From a candidate division KSB1 bacterium (GTDB lineage: Bacteria; Zhuqueibacterota; Zhuqueibacteria; Residuimicrobiales; Krinioviventaceae): a DNA stretch of 64,000 bases. Both the position numbers and the translations under genes were made by a program. A model generated the notes under the pieces. It was not told the DNA's origin. It ran no database searches and saw nothing but the letters and a program-made list of their open reading frames with translations. The stretch is from contig JAPDQV010000001.1 of the NCBI GenBank assembly GCA_034505495.1, positions 1-64,000 on the forward strand, given 5' to 3'. Positions 1 to 7,195 of the stretch are shown one piece after another (position 1 is the stretch's first letter; the number at the start of each line of letters is the position of its first letter).

Positions 1-1058
1 TGCGAAGCAAGCCCATCCCACAGCGGCGGCACTTCCGCCTTGGCGGCAAAGCCGTTCATCGCTTCGGCAAATCCGCGCAAAATGTCCTCGGGATTCATTC
101 CCACCAATCGGTTCGTCCCCATGGTCACGGTTATCGGGCGTTCGGTATTCTCGCGCATCGTCAGACAGGGGATCTTTAGAAAAGTTGTTTCTTCTTGAAT
201 ACCGCCCGAATCGGTGAGCACCACCTTGGCACAGCTCATCAGACGGAGGAAGGGAAGGTAGGCTAACGGTTCAACGATGCGAAGGTTCGTCAGCTCATTA
301 ACCCATTTCTCCATTCCGAAAGCGGCGATCATCTTTCGCGTGCGCGGATGAATAGGGAATACGATCGGCAGCTGCTGCTGAATCTCCGCCAGCGCACTGA
401 AAATCTGCCGCAGCACTTCCTGATTGTCGACATTCGAAGGCCGGTGAAGGGTTATCAGAGCATAGTTGCCGGCCTCCACTTTCATTTCATTCAGCACGTC
501 GAGTTCCGCAGCTTTGTGCAAATGTTCGATCAGCGAATCGATCATGACGTTGCCGACAAAATAGATTTTGTCGTCAGCCACGCCTTCCCGTTTGAGATTT
601 TCAACGCCGCTGGGTTCGCTGACGAACAGCAGATCGGAAATTGCGTCCGTTACAATGCGGTTGATCTCTTCCGGCATGGTGCGGTCAAAACTGCGCAGAC
701 CGGCCTCTACATGAGCGACCGGCACCCCCATCTTGACGGCAGCCAAAGCCGCGGCAGGCGTCGAATTGACGTCGCCGACCACGATCATCAGATCGGGCTT
801 TTTTTCCTCAACAAACTGCTCGATGCGGATCATGACCTCGGCCGTCTGACGGGCATGTGAACCCGATCCGACGCCTAAATAAATGTCCGGTTCAGGCAGC
901 TGTAGGTCCTCAAAAAAAGCCTTTGACATTTTTTCGTCATAATGCTGGCCGGTATGAATCAGAAGGGGCTTCAGCTTTTTGGAGCCGAGCATACGACGAT
1001 GGATAGGGGCGATCTTCATAAAATTTGGTCTCGCCCCCACAACGTTGGCAACGATCAT
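1..1058 (-). CDS. wecB: UDP-N-acetylglucosamine 2-epimerase, non-hydrolysing (3' end cut by window)
   Basis: Interconverts UDP-GlcNAc and UDP-ManNAc in the cytoplasm, feeding surface polysaccharide synthesis. Read leftward from ATG at 1058, the product starts MIVANVVGARPNFMKIAPI, the classical family N-terminus, and contains GDVNSTPAAALAA, HVEAGLRSFDRTMPEE, and the late DSGGIQEE motif of the GT-B-like fold. About 352 codons are visible, ending at PPLWDG, so only some 10-20 residues are missing. The start lies 12 bases after the stop of the dehydrogenase upstream, and the two look co-transcribed. The epimerase plus a UDP-sugar dehydrogenase suggests production of an N-acetylated hexosaminuronic acid. 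The family assignment is strong; the final sugar is inferred. Confidence 0.95.
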   Translation of the reverse strand, partial: MIVANVVGARPNFMKIAPIHRRMLGSKKLKPLLIHTGQHYDEKMSKAFFEDLQLPEPDIYLGVGSGSHARQTAEVMIRIEQFVEEKKPDLMIVVGDVNSTPAAALAAVKMGVPVAHVEAGLRSFDRTMPEEINRIVTDAISDLLFVSEPSGVENLKREGVADDKIYFVGNVMIDSLIEHLHKAAELDVLNEMKVEAGNYALITLHRPSNVDNQEVLRQIFSALAEIQQQLPIVFPIHPRTRKMIAAFGMEKWVNELTNLRIVEPLAYLPFLRLMSCAKVVLTDSGGIQEETTFLKIPCLTMRENTERPITVTMGTNRLVGMNPEDILRGFAEAMNGFAAKAEVPPLWDGLAS

Positions 1059-1070
1059 AAATGATGTGTC

Positions 1071-2393
1071 CTAAAAACGCACTCCGGAACCGAGCTTGGT
1101 GATCTTTTCGTTGTTTTTGATATTTTTGGTCAAGTTGCGGGTATCGACGATGGCGCGCGCGTGCTTGACGATAAACTCCGGATCATAGACCGAATGATCC
1201 GTAGTGATGACCACCACATCCGGAGCCTGCAGAGTTTCCGGTGTCAGTTCAATGGAGTAAAAATCGCGGCCGTCGACTTTAACATGCGGGACGTAGGGAT
1301 CATTAAATGAAATATCCGAAACGCCGCGCTGCATAAGGAACTCCATAATCTTCAAAGCCGGCGATTCGCGCGTATCGTCCACATTCTTTTTAAAGGCAAC
1401 GCCCAGAATCAATACTTTGGCTTTTGTGAACGGCACGCCGACATGGCTCAAAGCACGGCGAATAAGGCCGAGCACGTAAAACGGCATGTTTTCGTTGGTT
1501 TCCGCCGCCAATTCGATGAATTGAGTATGAAAGTCATATTCACGCGCTTTCCACGAAAGATAATAAGGATCGATCAGAATGCAGTGGCCGCCGATGCCCG
1601 GCCCTGGGTAGAACGGCATGAACCCGTAGGGCTTGGTTGCCGCCGCCTCGACCACCTCCCAAATGTCGATGCCGCCCATGCGGTCGCAAAGCCGCGCCAT
1701 CTCATTCACCAATGCGATATTGACGCTGCGAAAGATGTTTTCCAACAGCTTTTCCATCTCGGCGACTTTGGGTGAAGAAACCGGTACCACCTTGTTGATG
1801 ATCTGCTGATTGGCAAGGCAGGCCATCTCGGTGCACAACGGCGTCACACCTCCCACAACGACCGGTGTGTTGGCGGTCGTAAACTGCTTGTTGCCGGGAT
1901 CGATGCGCTCGGGAGAAAAGGCAAGAAAAAAGTCCTTGCCCACTTTTAATCCCGTCCGTTCCAAAATCGGCTGAACGATCCCCTCCGTGGTGTCGGGAAA
2001 CGTCGTGCTTTTAAGAATAATCAACTGGCCGGATCGAAGTCCTTTGGCGATGGCCTCAGCCGAGTCGACGATATAGCTGATATCGGGTTCTTTATTCTTG
2101 GTGAAAGGGGTCGGCACGCAAATATAGATCACGTCCAGCTCGGAAACGCGATCGTATGAGGTTTCGGCTTCCAGTTTTCCTTCGCGCACCGCCTTCTCGA
2201 GCTTGGCATCGTCCACATCGGCAATATAATTAACGCCTTTTTTAAGGTTGTCGATTTTCCTTTCATCTACATCGATGCCCAGCACCCAAAAACCTTTGTG
2301 AGCAAACTCTACCGCCAGAGGCAAGCCGACATAACCCAAGCCCACGACGCCGATCTTTGCCGTCTTGTTCTGCAGCTTTTCTTTCAGCTCCAT
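1071..2393 (-). CDS. Nucleotide-sugar dehydrogenase (UDP-GlcNAc/UDP-ManNAc 6-dehydrogenase type)
   Basis: NAD-dependent four-electron oxidation of a UDP-hexosamine to the uronic acid. The 440-residue protein has the Rossmann GxGxxG at residues 18-23 (GLGYVG), the SPERIDPGN central motif, and the catalytic cysteine at 271 within PGPGIGGHCI followed by DPYYLSWKA. The last stretch is typical of the WbpA-like UDP-GlcNAc 6-dehydrogenase branch rather than plain UDP-glucose dehydrogenase, while the adjacent 2-epimerase would suit a WecC role (UDP-ManNAc). Substrate therefore stays open. It sits between the dTDP-glucose dehydratase (12-base gap) and the epimerase (12-base gap) in one leftward polysaccharide operon. 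Confidence 0.9.
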   Translation of the reverse strand: MELKEKLQNKTAKIGVVGLGYVGLPLAVEFAHKGFWVLGIDVDERKIDNLKKGVNYIADVDDAKLEKAVREGKLEAETSYDRVSELDVIYICVPTPFTKNKEPDISYIVDSAEAIAKGLRSGQLIILKSTTFPDTTEGIVQPILERTGLKVGKDFFLAFSPERIDPGNKQFTTANTPVVVGGVTPLCTEMACLANQQIINKVVPVSSPKVAEMEKLLENIFRSVNIALVNEMARLCDRMGGIDIWEVVEAAATKPYGFMPFYPGPGIGGHCILIDPYYLSWKAREYDFHTQFIELAAETNENMPFYVLGLIRRALSHVGVPFTKAKVLILGVAFKKNVDDTRESPALKIMEFLMQRGVSDISFNDPYVPHVKVDGRDFYSIELTPETLQAPDVVVITTDHSVYDPEFIVKHARAIVDTRNLTKNIKNNEKITKLGSGVRF

Positions 2394-2405
2394 ACCGCCT
2401 CCGTC

Positions 2406-3410
2406 TCATAATTCACGTTTATAGTGCTTTTTATAGAATTCAAGAAACTCGCCGCTCTTGAGCCTTTCCCACCACCACCGGTTTTCTACATACCATTGAA
2501 TGGTGAATTTCATGGCTTCCTCGAAAGAGTGTTTCGGCTGCCAGCCCAGAGAGCGGATTTTGGCAGTATCCACGGAATAACGGCGATCATGGCCGGGCCG
2601 ATCCTCTACAAAAGTCTTCAAGCTTTCGGGCTTGCCGAGCACTTTGAGGATAAAGTCGGTAATTTCGATGTTCATCCGCTCGTTACCGCCGCCGATGTTG
2701 TAGACTTGACCATTCTGCCCGTGTTGAATCAAAAAATCAACGGCATCACAATGGTCAAGTACGTAGATCCAATCGCGTACATTTTTGCCATCGCCGTAGA
2801 TCGGCAGCGGTTTGTCCTCAATGGCATTGGTAACAAATAGAGGGATGAGCTTTTCAGGATATTGGTAGGGGCCAAAATTATTGGAGCAGCGAGTGATGAT
2901 CACCGGCAGGTTATATGTTACAAAATATGAATACGCCAAGCGATCTGCTCCCGCCTTTGAAGCGGAGTACGGACTGGACGGCTCCAGCACATCAGTTTCT
3001 TTGAAAGAACCGGAGGTGATGCTTCCATAGACTTCATCCGTGCTGATTTGCACAAATTTGCGGACGCCGTGCCGTCGAGCAGCCTCAAGCAGCACAAAAG
3101 CCCCGTAGATGTCGGTCTTGATGAAATCATCAGGGCTACCAATCGAGCGATCGACATGACTTTCCGCAGCAAAATTTACTACAATGTCGACGTTCGGCAT
3201 CAGCGAGTTAACCAGTTCGGCATTGCATATATCGCCGTGAACAAAATGATAAGTCGGATTTTTCTCGATGTCGCGCAAGTTGTCCAGATTGCCCGCATAG
3301 GTCAATTTGTCGAGATTTATGACCGAAATATCGCCGTATTTTTGGTAGAGGTAACGAATGAAATTGCTGCCGATAAAGCCCGCTCCGCCGGTGACAAGGA
3401 AAGTGGTCAT
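2406..3410 (-). CDS. rfbB: dTDP-glucose 4,6-dehydratase
   Basis: Converts dTDP-glucose to dTDP-4-keto-6-deoxyglucose, the entry to dTDP-rhamnose and related deoxysugars. The 334-residue extended SDR has the NAD motif GGAGFIG at 8-14, the STDEVYG block with T124, D125 and E126, and the catalytic YxxxK (Y148, K152, in YSASKAGADRL). Full length for the family. It is the first gene of the leftward sugar operon visible here; the AGGAG near the ATG is unusually close. rfbA, rfbC and rfbD are not in the window. The 220-base divergent gap up to nadE must hold the operon promoter, but I could not pick a convincing -35/-10 pair. Confidence 0.95.
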   Translation of the reverse strand: MTTFLVTGGAGFIGSNFIRYLYQKYGDISVINLDKLTYAGNLDNLRDIEKNPTYHFVHGDICNAELVNSLMPNVDIVVNFAAESHVDRSIGSPDDFIKTDIYGAFVLLEAARRHGVRKFVQISTDEVYGSITSGSFKETDVLEPSSPYSASKAGADRLAYSYFVTYNLPVIITRCSNNFGPYQYPEKLIPLFVTNAIEDKPLPIYGDGKNVRDWIYVLDHCDAVDFLIQHGQNGQVYNIGGGNERMNIEITDFILKVLGKPESLKTFVEDRPGHDRRYSVDTAKIRSLGWQPKHSFEEAMKFTIQWYVENRWWWERLKSGEFLEFYKKHYKREL

Positions 3411-3630
3411 CTCCTATTTCCCAAACTTGATTTTATTTTCTGCCTATCGCAATAACATCAGGCAGGATAACTTGTAAACCCTGAAAATGTACAAAGGCGG
3501 CGCTATAAAGTCAACTTGAATATTGCTTCTTTTACTGCAACCTTTTTGCCATTTTTCTATTAATGGTTTCTTATTGTCATATTCCTGAAAATCATTAAAT
3601 TCTTCCATAAATAGTAACTGGTGAGTGCTT

Positions 3631-5367
3631 ATGCAGAAAAATCTACGCATAGCCGCAGCGCAGATCAATGCGGCCGTCGGCGATCTTGAAGGAAACCGTC
3701 GCAAAATTCTCGAAATCCTCGAAACAGCAAAGAAAAACAACTGCCTGTTGGTTGCTTTTCCGGAACTCGCATTGACGGGCTACCCTCCTGAAGATCTGGT
3801 ATTGCGAAAACATTTTGTTGCCGACCAATTGCGCATTCTGCAGGAAATTGCCGCCGCCACTGAGGAGATGGTCGTTGTTGCGGGATTTGTCGATCAGGAT
3901 GATCAGTTTCTTTACAACAGCGCTGCAGTTCTACAGAAAGGCCGCGTGCAGGCTGTCTACCGTAAAATCCATTTGCCGAATTACAGCGTTTTCGACGAAG
4001 AGCGCTATTTCGAACCCGGACGCGAGCCGATGGTGCTGCAGGTCGACACGGTTAAAATAGGGCTGAGCATCTGCGAAGACATCTGGATCCCTGCAGGCGT
4101 CGTCGAAAGCGAGGCGTTCCAAGGCGGAGCGCCCATACTGCTGAACATTTCTGCTTCTCCTTACTCTTTGGGGAAAATTGAAACGCGCCGCCGGTTGCTG
4201 CAGTCCAAAGCGCAGCTCTGTCAGGCTTATATCGTCTATGTTAATCTCGTCGGCGGCCAGGACGAGCTGGTGTTCGACGGGTCCAGCCTGTTCGTCTCGC
4301 CGGACGGCGAAATTTTGCAGGAAGCGGCCTCCTTCGCAGAGGATCTGATGTTTTGCGACATCGCCTTGGAGGCGGTCGAAGAAAAAAGAAAAGGAAACTA
4401 TTTCGTTAACATGGCCGCTTCCTTTAAATCGCCGTTCGCAGCCTGGAAAACGATCACCCTGTCGTCAAAGATTGACCGGCCTGTACCCTTGCCGAAGGCA
4501 ACAATGAAATCCATTGCCGACGATGAAGAGGAGATTTACCAAGCGCTCGTACTCGGACTTCAAGATTACGTGCGTAAAAACGGTTTTCGGAAGGTGGTTT
4601 TGGGATTGAGCGGGGGCATCGACTCGGCGCTGGTTGCGGCACTGGCCGCCGATGCTTTAGGTGCGGAAAACGTCATCGGCATTACCATGCCCTCGCAATT
4701 CAGTTCAATCGGCAGCGTCCAAGATTCAAAAAAGCTTGCTGAAAATCTCGGCATTCAATTGCTCGAGCTTCCCATCACAAAGATATTTTCGAGCTATTTG
4801 GAGCTTTTAAGCGAAACCTTTAAAGGCCTGGAACCGGACATTACCGAAGAAAACCTGCAGGCAAGAATTCGCGGTAATCTGGTGATGGCGATCTCGAACA
4901 AGTTTGGTTGCCTGGCCCTCACTACCGGCAATAAGAGCGAGGTCAGCGTCGGTTATTGCACTATTTACGGCGATATGGCCGGCGGCTTTTCGCCGCTGAA
5001 GGACGTTTTCAAAACGATGGTGTATCGGCTGGCGGAATACCGAAATCGTCGCGCTGGGTTCGATCTTATCCCGCGGGCAATAATCGAAAAGGCTCCTTCC
5101 GCCGAGTTACGGCCGAATCAGACGGATCAGGATTCCTTACCTCCTTATCCGTTGCTCGACCAAATTTTACAAAAATACATCGAGCAGTCGAAAAGCGTTC
5201 AGGAAATTGTTGCAGAGGGGTTCGATGAGGAAACGGTGCGTCGTGTAGCCAAAATGGTGGATATGAGCGAATTCAAACGCCGCCAGGCTGCTCCGGGCAT
5301 CAAGATCACGCCGTTGGCTTTCGGCAAGGACCGACGTATGCCGATCACTAATCTTTATCGTGTTTAG
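3631..5367 (+). CDS. nadE: NAD+ synthase, glutamine-hydrolysing
   Basis: Last step of NAD synthesis: amidates nicotinate adenine dinucleotide using ammonia tunnelled from glutamine. Residues 1-270 form the nitrilase-type glutaminase with the triad E45 (FPELALTGY), K112 (RKIHLPN) and C148 (SICEDIW). The C-terminal half is the synthetase with the PP-loop SGGIDSA at 327-333 and the NKSEVSVGY motif. The 578-residue length is that of two-domain bacterial NadE. ATG 3631 was chosen over the GTG two codons upstream because GGTGAG lies five bases before it. The gene converges on the glycosyltransferase with only eight bases between the stop codons. Confidence 0.96.
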   Translation: MQKNLRIAAAQINAAVGDLEGNRRKILEILETAKKNNCLLVAFPELALTGYPPEDLVLRKHFVADQLRILQEIAAATEEMVVVAGFVDQDDQFLYNSAAVLQKGRVQAVYRKIHLPNYSVFDEERYFEPGREPMVLQVDTVKIGLSICEDIWIPAGVVESEAFQGGAPILLNISASPYSLGKIETRRRLLQSKAQLCQAYIVYVNLVGGQDELVFDGSSLFVSPDGEILQEAASFAEDLMFCDIALEAVEEKRKGNYFVNMAASFKSPFAAWKTITLSSKIDRPVPLPKATMKSIADDEEEIYQALVLGLQDYVRKNGFRKVVLGLSGGIDSALVAALAADALGAENVIGITMPSQFSSIGSVQDSKKLAENLGIQLLELPITKIFSSYLELLSETFKGLEPDITEENLQARIRGNLVMAISNKFGCLALTTGNKSEVSVGYCTIYGDMAGGFSPLKDVFKTMVYRLAEYRNRRAGFDLIPRAIIEKAPSAELRPNQTDQDSLPPYPLLDQILQKYIEQSKSVQEIVAEGFDEETVRRVAKMVDMSEFKRRQAAPGIKITPLAFGKDRRMPITNLYRV

Positions 5368-5375
5368 CAGCGCTT

Positions 5376-6272
5376 TTAGAGATTTTGTTTCAAGACGTCC
5401 GCTCTCCCCCTGACAAATCCGTAAGCATAATAGCACAGAATCGGGAAGGTGAGCGGGCTCACCAACACAAATTTGAGAAAATCAAACGGGCTGTAGCGCA
5501 GCAGCCGAAATCCGATGGCGGCCATGCGTGCAAAAGGCAAAAGGACAATCAAGACCGGATAGTCAATAAAAACTTTGCCTTTCAATTGGTATTTCCTGCG
5601 ATTAAATGCCGCACCGTATCCGAGTTCAAACTGATTCTTAAAGATCTTTGACGGTCGCGTTCGATTGCGGTGCCAGATAACCGCTTTGGGTTGATGAAAC
5701 AATGTTTCGCCGTTCTTTTTGAGCATTCGACAATAGATACTGTCGCTGCCTTTGATTTGATCAATAAAAAGACCGTATTTTTGAACGATTTCCCGCTTCA
5801 GACTCAGATTGCCGGTACCAAAATGGGAATTGCGGGTTGTTTCAAAAGGTTTTAAAAGATCACTGCACTCCAACAAATAATCGATCGTTCCCCACAGACT
5901 CCACGAAGTCCCATTTTTTACCCGGCCGCCGACGACTGCATAACCGCGCCGGTGCGATTCAACCAAATATTTCAACCAATGCCTATGGACAATGCAATCT
6001 GCATCCGTGAAAGAGAAAAATTGCCCTTTGGCTTCACGAATCCCGTAATTTCTTGCCGTACCCGGGAAAGCACGTTGCTGCAGCTCAATGACGCGAATCT
6101 GGGGAAAACGATCGCGCAAGAGCGAGGCCGTATCGTCGCCGCTTGAATCTACAACAATGACTTCATATTCAAATTCGGTTTCTTGGTTAAGAACTGAGGA
6201 AACGGCATCGAAAATATATTCTTTGTTTTTATAGGAGGGTATGATAACAGAGACCAAAGGTTCAGAGCTCAT
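5376..6272 (-). CDS. Family 2 glycosyltransferase
   Basis: Predicted inverting glycosyltransferase acting on the cytoplasmic face of the inner membrane, probably in surface polysaccharide assembly. The product (299 residues from ATG 6272) begins MSSEPLVSVIIPSYK, has a VVDSSGDDT nucleotide-binding stretch, FTDADC as the DxD-like metal site, and a hydrophobic C-terminal third (FIDYPVLIVLLPFARM, VLVSPLTFPILCYYAYGF) suggesting membrane association. A longer open frame to 6365 would run into the tRNA-Lys gene and lacks a ribosome site, whereas GAGGA precedes 6272. The donor and acceptor sugars cannot be read from the sequence. Confidence 0.88.
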   Translation of the reverse strand: MSSEPLVSVIIPSYKNKEYIFDAVSSVLNQETEFEYEVIVVDSSGDDTASLLRDRFPQIRVIELQQRAFPGTARNYGIREAKGQFFSFTDADCIVHRHWLKYLVESHRRGYAVVGGRVKNGTSWSLWGTIDYLLECSDLLKPFETTRNSHFGTGNLSLKREIVQKYGLFIDQIKGSDSIYCRMLKKNGETLFHQPKAVIWHRNRTRPSKIFKNQFELGYGAAFNRRKYQLKGKVFIDYPVLIVLLPFARMAAIGFRLLRYSPFDFLKFVLVSPLTFPILCYYAYGFVRGRADVLKQNL

Positions 6273-6360
6273 AGTTCCTCGTTTGGATTGGGATATACAT
6301 GAAGGTCGGATTATTGCTGGAGCGTACGCCGGTAAAGGAACGGTAAAGAGAAAAAACAAG

Positions 6361-6433
6361 TGCACCCACAGGGACTCGAACCCCGAACCAACTGATTAAG
6401 AGTCAGCTGCTCTACCTGTTGAGCTATGGGTGC
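6361..6433 (-). tRNA. tRNA-Lys (anticodon CTT)
   Basis: Cloverleaf on the minus strand. The acceptor GCACCCA pairs with TGGGTGC, the anticodon stem is GCTGA/TCAGT, and the loop is CTCTTAA, so the anticodon is CTT. The T arm carries GGTTCGAGTCC. The 3' CCA is not encoded. It lies just upstream of the glycosyltransferase and seven bases downstream of a second tRNA-Lys. Confidence 0.96.
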
Positions 6434-6439
6434 AAATCG

Positions 6440-6513
6440 TGAAGGCGGCGGGAATCGAACCCACGACCGACGGCTTAAAAGGCCGCTGCTCTACCTAGCT
6501 GAGCTACGCCTTC
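6440..6513 (-). tRNA. tRNA-Lys (anticodon TTT)
   Basis: Cloverleaf on the minus strand. The acceptor GAAGGCG pairs with CGCCTTC, the anticodon stem is GCGGC/GCCGT and the loop is CTTTTAA, giving anticodon TTT. No CCA is encoded. It forms a tandem pair with tRNA-Lys(CTT), so both lysine codons are covered by one probable transcript. Confidence 0.96.
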
Positions 6514-6568
6514 CGGCGGATAACAATATAAAAATATTTCAGATTTTAAGCAATAAAAATCCGCTGTT

Positions 6569-7123
6569 TTAGCGTTCTATTCGAATAGTCTGCCGCATTC
6601 TTTGCTTCAACTTTGGGTAGAGCATTGATACGGCTGCTGCCTTTATCAATGCGGATGGAAAGAAAAAAATCGTTCCGGCTTTCAACGCCTGATCCCAACC
6701 TAACTTTTGGTGAATAATGAAATCGAAAACGGCTTTCAGCCACAGGGAACCAAACAAAAGGTGAATGATCTGCAGGCCTAACAAAGCAATTGTCAAGGAA
6801 ACAAATCGCAGATTGCGTTGAAATATACGGGAAGAATAATAAGCAAGGACCGGAAGACCGATGAGATAACCGAACGTCGGTTGCAATAAATAATGAGGGC
6901 CGCCGCCTCCGGCAAACACCGGTAGTCCCAATAATCCCAACAGCAGATAAACGCATTGGCTTGCCGCAGCCCATTTAGGGGGAAGAAGGGAGCCCGACAA
7001 AAGCGTGAACAGCGTTTGGAGGGTCATCGGTACCGGATAGAAAGGAATTTTAAGCCAAGCACCGACCGCCGTCAAGGCAGTCATAAGCCCGGAAAGAACC
7101 ATCATGCGAACGAACCAACCCAT
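6569..7123 (-). CDS. bioY: BioY biotin transporter substrate-binding component
   Basis: S-component of an ECF-type biotin uptake system in the inner membrane. The 184-residue, highly hydrophobic protein shows the family signatures PFYPVPMTLQTLFTLLSG near residues 27-44, GLPVFAGGGGP and PTFGYLIGL, with about six predicted membrane segments. No bioM/bioN or ecfAAT genes are in the window, so it either works alone (as some BioY proteins can) or shares an ECF module encoded elsewhere. It is transcribed divergently from the patatin gene across a 72-base gap. I saw no BirA operator palindrome in that gap. Confidence 0.93.
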   Translation of the reverse strand: MGWFVRMMVLSGLMTALTAVGAWLKIPFYPVPMTLQTLFTLLSGSLLPPKWAAASQCVYLLLGLLGLPVFAGGGGPHYLLQPTFGYLIGLPVLAYYSSRIFQRNLRFVSLTIALLGLQIIHLLFGSLWLKAVFDFIIHQKLGWDQALKAGTIFFFPSALIKAAAVSMLYPKLKQRMRQTIRIER

Positions 7124-7195
7124 ACTTTTTTATTTCCACTTTCGCCTTGCATTTACTCTTATCCTTGCCTACATTTTTTCAAAATTAGAGCAAAC

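Noticed and set aside
348-860. Plus-strand open frame of 170 codons
   Set aside because: It is antisense to the UDP-GlcNAc 2-epimerase, whose minus-strand product shows clear family motifs.
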